Assembly (NCBI GenBank): GCA_900110395.1
Contig: FODP01000003.1
Location: 248,001 to 312,000 of the forward strand
Direction: 5' to 3'
Source: Rhodospirillales bacterium URHD0017
GTDB taxonomy: Bacteria; Pseudomonadota; Alphaproteobacteria; Reyranellales; Reyranellaceae
DNA: 64,000 nt
Part shown: in pieces, positions 43,799-54,739 of the stretch
How positions within the stretch are numbered: the stretch's first letter is position 1
How the letters are laid out: each line of letters opens with the position of its first letter
Translations under genes and position numbers: made by a program
The notes under the pieces: model-generated
The model's input: the letters and a program-made list of their open reading frames with translations, nothing else
The model's database searches: none
Told to the model about the DNA's origin: nothing

Positions 43799-44938
43799 CG
43801 CGGCCAAAAACTCGTTCCACTTCTCGGTGTAGTACTCGAGGTTCTTGGGCCGGGTGTTCCAGACGAAGACGCGCTGCGCGCGGTCGGCGAGCGAGCCGCC
43901 GTCGCGGCCTTCGCCGCCATAGACTTCCTTCACGAGCTTGGGGTCCAGGTACTTCTCGTAGTTGTTCACCGTCGAGAAGTAGCCGATCTCGGACTGCCGC
44001 GCGCCGGGGAAGCCCTCCATCCAGTAGTTCAGCCACTCATAGCAGGCATCGAGGTTCTTAGTGCCGGCGGAAATCGCGTAGCCGTTGCACCAGGCGCGGT
44101 AGCCCTCCTTGGCGACGGCATAGTGGACCGGGATGCCCTTGCTCGAGACCTCGACGACCACCGGCCACCAGGCGTCGGCGATCCACACCTCCTCAGAGGC
44201 CATCAGGTTCACCAGCTCGCCGTAGGCCTTCCACATGGTGCGGAAATGGCCCTCCTTCTTCTTCTCCTTGAGGAAGGCGACCACGGTGTCGACCTCCTTC
44301 TCGGTCATGCTGCTGATGTCGACGGGGTTCAGGAGGCCGAGCGCCCGCATGCCCATGGCGGCGTTCAACATGCCCAGCCAGTCGATGCCGAACATGGCGA
44401 CCTTGCCGCGCCATTTGGGATTGAACAGCTCGCCCCATGACAGCTCGTTGTTCACCGCAGGGATCTTCGAGGCGTTGTAGCCGATCGAATCCATCTGGAA
44501 GAACATGGGCGCGAACGACACCTTGGTGCGCGCCTCGTCGACATACATCATGCGTCCCGGATTGGCGCCGAAGCCCAGCGGCGCGGTCGGCGTGGCGCGG
44601 CCGTCCTTGAGGAGCGGATGCATCAGCGACCAGTTGGGCAGCTTCGTGATGTCGATGGGCTGCAGCAACTTTTCGCTGTTGGCGTAGGCGGCGAACGGCG
44701 CGTCGGTCAGCACGACGTCGACGGGCGCGGTGCGCAGGCGATCGATGCGGACCTGGGTCGAGGGATTGACGAACGGACGCGGCGTGACGCCGGTGCGCTT
44801 GGCGAACTCGCCCAAGATCGCTTCGCGCATGTCATAGCTGGCGCCCGCGAGCTGGATCTGCTTGGCCTGGGCGATCGCGGGTGCGGCAAGCGTCGATGCG
44901 CCGGCAGCGGCCAGCAGGGTGCGGCGTTTGATCAGCAT
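43796..44938 (-). CDS. Extracellular solute-binding protein (PotD/family 1-like, second system)
   Basis: This 380-residue periplasmic protein has a twin-arginine signal (IKRRTLLAAAGASTLAAPA, cut after AIAQA). The ATG at 44938 is supported by AAGGAGG just upstream; an in-frame ATG at 44953 would place that site inside the gene. The mature domain resembles spermidine/putrescine-type binding proteins and contains IPAVNNELSWGELFNPKWRG. Here it is the last gene of the operon. Its stop codon lies in the palindrome at 43628-43798. Confidence 0.9.
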   Translation of the reverse strand: MLIKRRTLLAAAGASTLAAPAIAQAKQIQLAGASYDMREAILGEFAKRTGVTPRPFVNPSTQVRIDRLRTAPVDVVLTDAPFAAYANSEKLLQPIDITKLPNWSLMHPLLKDGRATPTAPLGFGANPGRMMYVDEARTKVSFAPMFFQMDSIGYNASKIPAVNNELSWGELFNPKWRGKVAMFGIDWLGMLNAAMGMRALGLLNPVDISSMTEKEVDTVVAFLKEKKKEGHFRTMWKAYGELVNLMASEEVWIADAWWPVVVEVSSKGIPVHYAVAKEGYRAWCNGYAISAGTKNLDACYEWLNYWMEGFPGARQSEIGYFSTVNNYEKYLDPKLVKEVYGGEGRDGGSLADRAQRVFVWNTRPKNLEYYTEKWNEFLAA

Positions 44939-44949
44939 TCGGGCCTCCT

Positions 44950-45780
44950 TCAAGTCCTTCGCAAAGACGTCGATCGCCTCATCGCCCAGAAGGCGACGGT
45001 GCAGAGCGTGACGGCGATCAGGGAAAAGAGCGTGGTCGTGGTGCCGACGGCGTAGATCTCGGGCGTGAGCTGGCGGTCGAGCTGGGCCATGACGGCGAGC
45101 GGCAAGGTGGCGTCAGGCCCTGTCGTGAACATGCTGCGGGCGTATTCGTCGTAGGAGAGCGAGAAGCCGAACAGGCCGGCGCCGATTACACCCGGCAGCA
45201 CCAGCGGCAGGGTGATGCGGCGGAAAGTGCTGAGCCGTGAGGCGCCCAGAGTAAGCGCCGCCTCCTCGACCCGCTTGTCGAAGCGGTTGAACACCGCGAG
45301 CATGGTGAGAAAGCCGAACGGCAGGGTCCACGACACCTGGACCAGGAAGGTCGTGGTGTCCCACGAGAGGTCGACACCCATCAGGCGCATCAGGATGGCG
45401 AAGCCGAAACCCACCAGGATGCCGGGCGCCATGATGCCGAGCAGCATCAGGTAGAAGAACCAGCCGTTGCCGCGGAACTGGCCGCGCATCGCCTGCGCCG
45501 CCATGACCGAGAGCACGATGGTGGTGGCGGAGCAGGCCGCGGCGAGCAGGACCGAGCGCAGCAGCGGCGGCTTGAAGTCGTTCATGACCGAAGCGCGCCA
45601 CAGCTCCTGATACCAGTGGAACGACGTGCCGTTCATCGGGAAGGTCGTGCCGCCGGTCGGGCCGCTGAACGACAGCAGGCCGAGGGTGAAGATCGGCAGC
45701 CACTGATAGGCGAGGAAGATCACCGTCAGTGTGCCCAGCACCCAGGCGGTGAGGCTCGAGCGGCCCTTCCAGCCGATCAT
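44950..45780 (-). CDS. Spermidine/putrescine-type ABC permease (PotC-like, second system)
   Basis: This 276-residue permease has a first helix TLTVIFLAYQWLPIFTLGLL, a PotC-type SFSGPTGGTTFPMNGTSFHW segment and the EAA loop EEAALTLGASRLSTFRRITLP. It overlaps the PotB-like gene by four bases. The gene order, with ATPase first and binding protein last, differs from the first pot-like operon. Confidence 0.92.
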   Translation of the reverse strand: MIGWKGRSSLTAWVLGTLTVIFLAYQWLPIFTLGLLSFSGPTGGTTFPMNGTSFHWYQELWRASVMNDFKPPLLRSVLLAAACSATTIVLSVMAAQAMRGQFRGNGWFFYLMLLGIMAPGILVGFGFAILMRLMGVDLSWDTTTFLVQVSWTLPFGFLTMLAVFNRFDKRVEEAALTLGASRLSTFRRITLPLVLPGVIGAGLFGFSLSYDEYARSMFTTGPDATLPLAVMAQLDRQLTPEIYAVGTTTTLFSLIAVTLCTVAFWAMRRSTSLRRT

Positions 45781-46646
45781 CGCTCCACTCCCAGGCGGCG
45801 CACGTCGACGACGCGCAAGGCGATGATCACGCCGACCAGCATACAGATCATCAGCAGGACCGCGACCACCGAGGCGGCGCGAATCTGCGAACTTTCGTAG
45901 AACAGCAGCACCAGGTTGGAGAGCAGCGCGTGCTTGTTGCCGCCGATCGTGGCCACCGTGGCGAAGTCGGACATGACGTTGAGGAAGACCAGCACCTGGC
46001 CGATCACCACCCCGGGCAGGGTCAGCGGGAAGACGATGCGCCAGAACACGGTGAGGGGCGTAGCCTTGAGCGTCATCGCCGCTTCGCGCAGCTGCGGCGC
46101 GATCGAGCTCAGCATGTACACCACGGGGCCGGCCGCCATCATGGTGTAGAGCGACACCTGGGCCATGGTGATGCCGGTTTTGGAGTAGAGGAACGCCTCA
46201 ATCGGCGAGCGCGTGGCTCCGATCGACATCAGGAGCTGGTTGATCACGCCGTTGACGCCCAGGAACGGCACCCAGGCGATGGCGCGGATCAGCGTCGAGG
46301 TCCAGAACGGGATGATGAAGGCCAGGAACAGCGCCAGCCGCCAGCCCGGGCTCCTGACCTTCATCACCAGGCAGTAGGCAATGCAGTAACCCAGCACGCC
46401 GGTGACGGCCATCAGCATCACCGTGTGCATCACCGTCGTGCCGGCGAGCTTGATGTAGGTCTGGTTGGCGAAGAAGCGTGCATAGTTGTCGAAGGTGAGC
46501 GGGCTTGCCGGAGAAAAGGTGCGGCCGCCCCACAACGACACCCAGACCAGGAGCACGATCGGCACCACGACCACGCCCAGCATCCACGCCGCCGCCGGCA
46601 CGGCGAGCCAGTAGCTCGCGGGCGAACGGACGCGGATGGTGCTCAT
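45777..46646 (-). CDS. Spermidine/putrescine-type ABC permease (PotB-like, second system)
   Basis: This 289-residue permease starts with a short tail and helix WLAVPAAAWMLGVVVVPIVLL. It has AFIIPFWTSTLIRAIAWVPFLG, matching PotB-type proteins, and the EAA loop LREAAMTLKATPLTVFWRIVFP. It overlaps its neighbours by four bases on each side. Confidence 0.92.
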   Translation of the reverse strand: MSTIRVRSPASYWLAVPAAAWMLGVVVVPIVLLVWVSLWGGRTFSPASPLTFDNYARFFANQTYIKLAGTTVMHTVMLMAVTGVLGYCIAYCLVMKVRSPGWRLALFLAFIIPFWTSTLIRAIAWVPFLGVNGVINQLLMSIGATRSPIEAFLYSKTGITMAQVSLYTMMAAGPVVYMLSSIAPQLREAAMTLKATPLTVFWRIVFPLTLPGVVIGQVLVFLNVMSDFATVATIGGNKHALLSNLVLLFYESSQIRAASVVAVLLMICMLVGVIIALRVVDVRRLGVER

Positions 46647-47764
46647 CCCGGCGCCCCGGTGTGCAGGACTGTCTCCTCGACCTGCCAGCCGAGCTGCACG
46701 GTCTGGCCCGACACGATGCGCGCGGCATGGGCGCCAAACTGGTCATACTTCAGGACCTCGCCGTCGCAGCGCTCGAAGATGTGGCGGCGCACGGCGCCGA
46801 AATACTCCACGGCGGTGCAGCGCGCCGTCAGCCGGTTGGCCTGCCGCTGCGAGGGCGCGTCGGTGATCTGTTCGGCCCGTACCGAGAAGGATACCGCATC
46901 GCCCAGCATCGGCGCGGGATCCGGCGGACGCGGCACATAGAACCGGCCGGCCGAGGTCTCGACCTGCAGCACGTCGGGCGACGTGCCGGTGACGCGGCCA
47001 CGGAAGACATTGTTGCCCTGCACGAAGCTCGCGACGAAGGCGGTCGCCGGACGCCGCAGGATCTCCTCGGCGGTGCCCTGCTGCTCGATCTTCGCATGAT
47101 TCATGACCACGACCAGGTCGCCCAGCGAGAAGGCCTCGTTCTGGTCGTGGGTCACCCAGATGAAGGAGATGCCGGTGCGCTGCTGCAGGAGCTTCAGCTC
47201 CAGCATCACGGTCTCGCGCAGCGAGTAGTCGAGAGCGCCGACCGGCTCGTCGAGCAGCAGGATGCGCGGCTCGGTGATCATGGCGCGGGCGAGCGCCACG
47301 CGCTGGCGCTGGCCGCCGGACAGGCTGCCCGGCTTGCGGTCGGCCAGGGCCGAGATCTCGAAGGCCTTCAGGACCTCCTCCACGCGCTTGGCGATCCCGA
47401 CCTTGGGTTTCTTCAGCATCTCCAGGCCAAAGCCCACCTGCTTGGCCACGGTCATGTGCGGGAAAAGTGCGAAGTCCTGGAACATCATGGCGATGTCTCG
47501 CTGCCACGGCGGGTCCTTGGTGACCTCGTTGCCGCCGATCAGGATGCCGCCGTCATCCGGCTCTTCGAGCCCGGCGACGCAGCGCAGGGTCGTGGTCTTG
47601 CCGCAGCCCGACGGACCCAGCAGGCAGACGAATTGCCCCTTCTCGACCTGGAGCGAGACGCCGTCGACCGCGGTGAAATCGCCGTAGCGCTTGCGGATGC
47701 CACGCAGCTCGAGGTCGAGCTGCGGCCTCGCCATCACCTCCAGGGGAGCGGCGAGGCTGTCCAT
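46643..47764 (-). CDS. Spermidine/putrescine-type ABC transporter ATPase (second system)
   Basis: This 373-residue PotA-like ATPase has Walker A GPSGCGKTT, signature LSGGQRQRVALARAM, Walker B ILLLDEPVGALD and a C-terminal regulatory barrel. It lies two bases downstream of the RutA-like gene, so monooxygenase and transporter are made from one message. Confidence 0.92.
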   Translation of the reverse strand: MDSLAAPLEVMARPQLDLELRGIRKRYGDFTAVDGVSLQVEKGQFVCLLGPSGCGKTTTLRCVAGLEEPDDGGILIGGNEVTKDPPWQRDIAMMFQDFALFPHMTVAKQVGFGLEMLKKPKVGIAKRVEEVLKAFEISALADRKPGSLSGGQRQRVALARAMITEPRILLLDEPVGALDYSLRETVMLELKLLQQRTGISFIWVTHDQNEAFSLGDLVVVMNHAKIEQQGTAEEILRRPATAFVASFVQGNNVFRGRVTGTSPDVLQVETSAGRFYVPRPPDPAPMLGDAVSFSVRAEQITDAPSQRQANRLTARCTAVEYFGAVRRHIFERCDGEVLKYDQFGAHAARIVSGQTVQLGWQVEETVLHTGAPG

Positions 47765-47765
47765 G

Positions 47766-48848
<1,083 letters not shown>

Positions 48849-48886
48849 CGTGCACCTCGTACGCGGTTGCTGCTTACCGCAGCGCA

Positions 48887-48901
48887 GCAACTCCCATGCC
48901 A
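48887..48901 (-). promoter_or_regulatory. Sigma-54 promoter for the fourth rutA-like gene and second pot-like operon
   Basis: The minus strand reads TGGCATG-GGAG-TTGC with correct GG-N10-GC spacing. It is followed by TGCGCTGC, giving a 12-base block (TTGCTGCGCTGC) identical to that at the 19088 promoter; in both cases exactly 30 bases separate this block from the ATG. An 8-bp dyad (48866-48873/48884-48891) overlaps the -12 element. Confidence 0.82.
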
Positions 48902-48915
48902 CGAGGGATGGACGG

Positions 48916-48983
48916 GATTCTCAGCAACAAATGGGTCGCGAGCCTCTGTGCGTTGCACGCATCGAGGCAGACTGCTGAGAATC
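48916..48983. promoter_or_regulatory. Nested dyad upstream of the sigma-54 promoter
   Basis: A perfect 11-bp inverted repeat (GATTCTCAGCA at 48916-48926, TGCTGAGAATC at 48973-48983) encloses a second one, GCCTC/GAGGC, which encloses TGCGT-TGC-ACGCA. No T-run follows on either strand, so an intrinsic terminator is unlikely. It lies 15-82 bases upstream of the -24 element, which fits an activator-binding site; a structured RNA after the upstream gene is the alternative. Confidence 0.6.
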
Positions 48984-49006
48984 GTTCCCGCAACTCCAGC
49001 AGTAAA

Positions 49007-50374
49007 TTACTCGGCGGCGCTGCCGAGTCGCGCGAGGTGATGGCGATTGACCGGCTTGGGCAGGCCGAGATTGCCGCGCAAGGTCGTGGCTTCGTACTCC
49101 GTGCGGAACAGCCCACGCCGCTGCAGCTCGGGGATGACGAGGTCGACGAAGTCTTTTAGCGAGCCCGGCAGCCACGCCGGCATGACGTTGAAGCCGTCGG
49201 CGGCGCCATCCTTGAACCAGTGCTCCATCTCGTCGGCCACCTGAGAGGGCGTGCCAACCGACAGCGCGTGGCCGCGCGGGCCGGCATTGGCCAGGCACAG
49301 CTCCCAGAAGGTGAGCTTGTCACGCCGCGCCTGCTCGAGCAGCAGGCGCTGGCGGCTTAGAGGTCCGTTGGTGTCGGCCATCTCCGGCACCGGTCCGTCG
49401 AGCGGGATCTTGTCGAGCCCATGCACGCCGATCGTGTGTTCCAGGATCGAGATGCCGACCGGCTTCTGGATCAGCGATTGCAGGTAGTCGTACTTCTCTT
49501 GTGCCTCCGACGCCGTCGGCGCAACCACGGGATAGAAGCCCGGCATCACCTTGACCTGGTCCTGCGAACGTCCGAAGCGCGGGATGCGCTGGCGCACGTC
49601 GTCATAGAACTCCTTGGCCTGCTCGAAGGTCGTGGCCGCGGTGAACACCAGCTCGGCGAGCCGCGCCGCGACGTCGCGCCCGGTGCCCGACGCGCCGGCC
49701 TGCACCAGCACCGGCCGGCCCTGCGGCGAGCAGGCGACGTTGAGCGGCCCGCGCACCTGGAAGTGCTCACCCTTGTGGTTCAGCACGTGCATCTTGGCCG
49801 GGTCGAAGAAATGGCCGGAGTCCTTGTCGCGGATGAAGGCGTCCTCGTCCCAGCTGTCCCACAGGCCGTTGACCACGTCGGCGAACTCGATGGCGCGGTC
49901 GTAGCGGTCGCCGTGGCTGAGATGCTCGTCGCGGGAGTAATTCAGCGCATCCTGCTCGTTGTTCGAGGTCACGAGGTTCCAGCCCGATCGGCCGCCGCTG
50001 ATCTGGTCAAGCGAGGCGAACTGGCGGGCGAGCGTATAGGGCTCGTTGAAGGTCGTGGTCGAGGTCGCGACCAGGCCGAGGTTCCTGGTCACCGCGGCCA
50101 GGGCCGACAGGATTGTCATGGGCTCGAACTTCACGACTTTGCCCATGCGGCCGCGCGAGTCGGCGCTGCCCTTCAGATTCACGGCGGCGGTGTCGGCCAG
50201 GAACAGGAGGTCGAACTTGCCGCGTTCGGCGATCCCGGCGGTCTCCACCATCTCGGCGAAGCTTGTGCCGGAATGCATGTGCGCCTGGGGGTGACGCCAG
50301 GCCGCGACGTGTTGGCCCGTCTCGTGCACGAAGGCCCCGAGACGCATCGTCCTTTTTTGCTGCGATGGGGACAC
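49007..50374 (-). CDS. NtaA/SnaA/DszA-type flavin-dependent monooxygenase
   Basis: This is a 455-residue LLM-class oxygenase. Landmarks are MRLGAFVHETGQHVAAWRHP, TTFNEPYTLARQFASLDQI, SGGRSGWNLVTSNNEQDALN and the ending IPELQRRGLFRTEYEATTL. The GTG at 50374 has a GGAGAG site; an ATG nine codons later is possible. FMNH2 must come from a reductase not seen in this window. It has its own sigma-54 promoter and lies 158 bases upstream of the fourth rutA-like gene on the same strand. Confidence 0.9.
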   Translation of the reverse strand: MSPSQQKRTMRLGAFVHETGQHVAAWRHPQAHMHSGTSFAEMVETAGIAERGKFDLLFLADTAAVNLKGSADSRGRMGKVVKFEPMTILSALAAVTRNLGLVATSTTTFNEPYTLARQFASLDQISGGRSGWNLVTSNNEQDALNYSRDEHLSHGDRYDRAIEFADVVNGLWDSWDEDAFIRDKDSGHFFDPAKMHVLNHKGEHFQVRGPLNVACSPQGRPVLVQAGASGTGRDVAARLAELVFTAATTFEQAKEFYDDVRQRIPRFGRSQDQVKVMPGFYPVVAPTASEAQEKYDYLQSLIQKPVGISILEHTIGVHGLDKIPLDGPVPEMADTNGPLSRQRLLLEQARRDKLTFWELCLANAGPRGHALSVGTPSQVADEMEHWFKDGAADGFNVMPAWLPGSLKDFVDLVIPELQRRGLFRTEYEATTLRGNLGLPKPVNRHHLARLGSAAE

Positions 50375-50417
50375 GATCGGCTCTCCAATGCGGAACGCGC
50401 ACGGTGCGAAAATCGAC

Positions 50418-50432
50418 GCAACTCCTATACCA
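50418..50432 (-). promoter_or_regulatory. Sigma-54-like promoter for the NtaA/DszA-type gene at 50374
   Basis: The minus strand reads TGGTATA-GGAG-TTGC. The invariant GG and GC and their ten-base spacing are kept, and GGAGTTGC is shared with the 48887 promoter. The -24 element has three departures from TGGCACG. The predicted start site near 50406 gives a leader of about 32 bases. Confidence 0.55.
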
Positions 50433-50506
50433 TTCCAGCATGGGGTCGCGATGGCGGACAGCCTACGATCCGCTAAGGTATCGACCTGGGCAAGGAGCAA
50501 GCGCTG

Positions 50507-51477
50507 ATGGACACGTCGGTCGAGGTCGCAAGCCGGCAGACCCTGCCGGTCATCTCGTTCGCCGAGCGAGACGAGGCGGCGCTGGCGCGCCAGCTCGACC
50601 AGGCCTTTTCCGGCATCGGCTTCTGCTATTTCAGTGACATCGGCGTCGATCCGGCCGTGGTGGCGGGCGTTTTCGAGGCGTCACGGCGCTTCCATGCGCA
50701 GCCGCGCGCCGCCAAGGACGCGATCGCCATGAACCGCTTCCACCGCGGCTACATGGCGCCCAAGACCTCGATCATCCAGACGTCCAGCGTCGCCACGGTG
50801 ACCAAGCCGAACGATTCGGAATCGTTCATGCTGATGCACGAGGTTTCGCCCGACGATCCGCGCTACGGCCGGCCGCTCGACGGACCCAACCTGTGGCCCG
50901 ACCTGCCGGGCTTTCGCGAGGCGGTCGTCGCCTACGAACAGGCCATGCATGATTTCAGCCTGCGCCTGCTGCGGCCGCTTGCTGTGGCGCTCGGCCTGCC
51001 GCGCGACTGGTTCCTGCCCTTCTTCGAGCAGCCGACGACCTTCCTGCGGCTGCTGCACTACCCCCCTCACGCCACAGACGCGGCCGACGACGCCTTCGGC
51101 TCGGCGCCGCACACCGACTACGGCTTCATCACCATCCTCACTCAGGACAACAGCGGCGGCCTGGAAGTGCGGCGCAGTGACGGGACGTGGCTGGCGGCGC
51201 CGCCGATCTCCGGCACCTGGGTAGTCAACGTCGCCGACATGCTGTCGCGCTGGACCAACGGCCGCTGGCAGTCGACGCCGCACCGCGTGAAGAACCTGTC
51301 GGGCGGCGATCGCTACTCCTGCCCCTACTTCTTCGACATGTCGATGGACAGCACCGTCGAGGTGCTGCCGACCTGCCAGGGTCCCGCCCGGCCGGCGAAG
51401 TGGCCGGCGGTGCGCTACGGCGACTATCTGCTGGAGCGGCTGGACAAGAACTACGCCTACCGCCAGCCGGTATCGGC

Positions 51478-51481
<4 letters not shown>
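50507..51481 (+). CDS. 2-oxoglutarate/Fe(II) dioxygenase, isopenicillin N synthase-like
   Basis: This is a 324-residue member of the isopenicillin N synthase-like dioxygenase family. The N-terminal domain starts LPVISFAERDEAALARQLDQ. The Fe(II) facial triad is visible as His202-x-Asp204 (HTDYGF) and His259 (STPHRVKN); the 2-oxoglutarate-binding Arg is in RYSCPYFFD. The family hydroxylates or demethylates diverse small molecules; the substrate here is unknown. The downstream livF-like gene overlaps by ATGA, suggesting the imported compound is the substrate. Confidence 0.9.
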
Positions 51482-52191
<710 letters not shown>

Positions 52192-52197
52192 AATCGA

Positions 52198-52986
52198 CTA
52201 CTTCGGCCGGCGCCCCTTTATGGCGTGCGCGCGTGCGCCGTAGGTGATGCTCCCTCCAGCGCCCGCAGGCAGGGCCGCGCGCACCCGACCCTTGAGCGTC
52301 TCGACGTCTCCGGGTGCCATCGCGGCGACGAGGGGAGCAACCGACGGGAACATGAGTTGGGTCCTCCAGAAGTCGTCGCAATCCGCAAAGGTCCGCTGCA
52401 CGGTGATCTCCCGCGTTTCGACAGCCTCGAGTCCGGCCTCCGTCCACAAACCGTGCAAGGCTTCCATCCGGGAGGCTTCCATCCGTGGCGGACGCGACGG
52501 CACAAAGCCCATGGCGCGCAGTTCGGCCAGCACTGGATCTACGGGAAAGCCGCCACCCAGCATGTCCCACATGTAGGTCGCGACAGTGCCACCGGGCCTG
52601 ACCACCCGAACCATTTCCGATATGCCCCTGGCCGGATCGGGAATGAAGATGATCACCAACGCCATGGCAGCCGCATCGAACCTGTCGGCAGGAAATGGCA
52701 GGGCCATGACGTCGCCCTGGCGAAACTCCGTCACACGTGACGTCGATCGTGAGCGTGCGAAGGCGAGCTGGCCTTCGGACGGATCGATGCCCTGGACCTC
52801 CGCCGGTGCGCACCGCTCGACCAGGAGCTGCGTGAAGGCGCCGTTGCCGCAGCCGGCGTCGATCCATCGCAGACCCGGAGGCGGCGCCAACCAGTCGAGG
52901 AAGATCTCACCGGCAAGCCGGCTCCAGATCCCCATCATCTGCTCATAGGCAGCACCATCATCGAAGCGGATTTTCTGCTCGACCAT
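52198..52986 (-). CDS. Class I SAM-dependent methyltransferase
   Basis: This 262-residue protein has the SAM-binding motif I IDAGCGNGAFTQLL (about residues 42-55), followed by an acidic motif II (VQGIDPSEGQLAFAR) and the post-motif VVRPGGTVATYMWDM. It belongs to the Methyltransf_11/25 type; the methyl acceptor cannot be deduced. It lies between livG and the inverted livF, with six bases to the livF stop. Confidence 0.87.
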   Translation of the reverse strand: MVEQKIRFDDGAAYEQMMGIWSRLAGEIFLDWLAPPPGLRWIDAGCGNGAFTQLLVERCAPAEVQGIDPSEGQLAFARSRSTSRVTEFRQGDVMALPFPADRFDAAAMALVIIFIPDPARGISEMVRVVRPGGTVATYMWDMLGGGFPVDPVLAELRAMGFVPSRPPRMEASRMEALHGLWTEAGLEAVETREITVQRTFADCDDFWRTQLMFPSVAPLVAAMAPGDVETLKGRVRAALPAGAGGSITYGARAHAIKGRRPK

Positions 52987-53032
52987 GGGTGACGTCCCAC
53001 CATGGATACAGGGCCAGAAGCTCCAGAGTATC

Positions 53033-53758
53033 CTAGTCCGGCGTCCCGAGATACGCCGCGATCACCTGCGGGTTCTTCGAGACCTCGGCCGGAGCGCCGT
53101 CGGCAATCAGGCGACCGGCATCGAGGACCAGGACGCGGTCGGACACTTCCATGACCGAGGGCATATCGTGCTCGACGAGCACGACCGTGACTCCGCTCGC
53201 GCGAATGCGGCGCAGCACGTCGATCATGGCTGCCGTCTCGGTGGGATTGAGACCGGCGCAGGGCTCGTCGGCCAGCAGGAGGTCGGCGCGGGTGGCGATG
53301 GCGCGGGCGACCTCGAGATGGCGCAGCTGGCCGACGGTCAGCACGCTTGCCGGCTCCGTGGCGAGATGCGCCATGCCGGCGAGCGCCAGCGCATTGGCGG
53401 TGGTCGCCGCCACGTCGCGCGCGCCGGCCTTGCCGAACAACGCGCCGATGCGCACGTTCTCCGCCACGCTGAGGTCGCGGAACGGGCGGGCGATCTGGAA
53501 CGCGCGGGCAACGCCGAGCTCGGCGATGCGGTTGGTCGCGAGGCCGGTGATCGGCCGCTCCTTGAAGGAAACCGTGCCGTTGGTCGGTGCGAGATAGCCC
53601 GTCACCAGGTTGAACAAAGTCGACTTGCCCGCGCCGTTGGGGCCGATGACGCTGGTGATCGAGCCCGGCTCGACGGCAAACGAGACGTCGGAGATCGCGA
53701 GCAGGCCGCGGAAGCGCTTGCTGAGTGCCTCGACGCGAAGGATGGGCGCCGCGCTCAT
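53033..53758 (-). CDS. livG: LivG-type ABC transporter ATPase (second liv system)
   Basis: This 241-residue ATPase has Walker A GPNGAGKST, signature LTVGQLRHLEVARAI, Walker B LLLADEPCAGLN and the LivG-type end NPQVIAAYLG. It overlaps livM by four bases and is the last gene of the minus-strand operon binding protein-livH-livM-livG. Confidence 0.92.
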   Translation of the reverse strand: MSAAPILRVEALSKRFRGLLAISDVSFAVEPGSITSVIGPNGAGKSTLFNLVTGYLAPTNGTVSFKERPITGLATNRIAELGVARAFQIARPFRDLSVAENVRIGALFGKAGARDVAATTANALALAGMAHLATEPASVLTVGQLRHLEVARAIATRADLLLADEPCAGLNPTETAAMIDVLRRIRASGVTVVLVEHDMPSVMEVSDRVLVLDAGRLIADGAPAEVSKNPQVIAAYLGTPD

Positions 53759-54729
53759 TCGGCCGGCGCCGTTGCCGCCGCACGGCGCCGCTGCCGCCAG
53801 CTCTTCACGAAACCCAGCACGCCGCCTGGGGCGGCCAGCACCAGCAGGACCAACAGCAGGCCGGTCGCGAACAGGTGGAAGTCGAGCAGGCGCGCCAGCA
53901 CGACCTGGGTGATGAACACCAGCGTGAAGGCACCGATCACCGGGCCGAATAGCGTGCCCATGCCGCCCAGCAGCGAATAGACGATCAGGCTCAAGTTGGT
54001 GTCGTCGCGATAGACCGAATCGGTCGTGATGTAGCCCAGCGAATGGGCATAGATGACGCCCAGCAATCCGGTCAGCACCGCGCTCGCCACGAAGGCGATG
54101 CGTTTGTAGCGCTCGGTGGGCACGCCCAACATGCGCGCGGTGTCCTCGTCCTCGCGAATGCTCAAGAGGCCGGCGCCGAAGCGGCTGCGCTGGATCTGCC
54201 AGGCGATCAGGAAGACGACCACGCCGGCCGCGAGATAGAGCTCGTAGAAGAAGACGGCGGGATCCCAGGCGGCCGGTGCGACCGCCGGGAAATTGAGCCC
54301 CAAGGAGCCCTGCAGGGCGTCGATGTTGTTGTTGAGCTCGGCGCAGACGTGGCAGACGCCCAGCATGGCGATGGCGAAGAAGGTGCCGCGCAGGCGCAGG
54401 ATGGGATAGGCGACGACGGCCGACAGGATCGCGCAGGCAAGCCCGCCGACCAGCATGCCGATGGGCAGAAGCAGCGCCGGCGGCAGGCCGGCCAGTCGCT
54501 CCTCCGCCAAGCCGGCGGCGAAGGCGCCGACGCCGATGAAGGCGGCGTGACCGAAGCTGGCATAGCCCGCGAAGCCGCCCAGGATCGTCCAGGCGACGGC
54601 AAGCCCCGCCGAATAGAGCATGAGCTGGCCGACGCGCACGTAGAAGGGCGGCAGCACCAGCGGCGCCAGCGCCAGAACGACAGCGCAGCCCAGGATGACG
54701 GCGACGAAGGCGGCGGGCTTCTGCGTCAT
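53755..54729 (-). CDS. livM: LivM-type ABC permease (second liv system)
   Basis: This 324-residue permease has multiple helices. Hallmarks are ILGGFAGYASFGHAAFIGVGA and ILRLRGTFFAIAMLGV, with GGMGTLFGPVIGAF near the C-terminus. ATG 54729 was chosen: it lies 10 bases after the livH stop and has a GAGAGGGG site; the frame is open further but would overlap livH. Confidence 0.92.
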   Translation of the reverse strand: MTQKPAAFVAVILGCAVVLALAPLVLPPFYVRVGQLMLYSAGLAVAWTILGGFAGYASFGHAAFIGVGAFAAGLAEERLAGLPPALLLPIGMLVGGLACAILSAVVAYPILRLRGTFFAIAMLGVCHVCAELNNNIDALQGSLGLNFPAVAPAAWDPAVFFYELYLAAGVVVFLIAWQIQRSRFGAGLLSIREDEDTARMLGVPTERYKRIAFVASAVLTGLLGVIYAHSLGYITTDSVYRDDTNLSLIVYSLLGGMGTLFGPVIGAFTLVFITQVVLARLLDFHLFATGLLLVLLVLAAPGGVLGFVKSWRQRRRAAATAPAE

Positions 54730-54739
54730 CGAGCCCCTC

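Noticed and set aside
48866..48891. Hairpin ahead of the fourth rutA-like gene considered as a riboswitch or attenuator
   Set aside because: It overlaps the -12 element of a good sigma-54 promoter, so half of it would not be transcribed. An operator is more likely than an RNA element.
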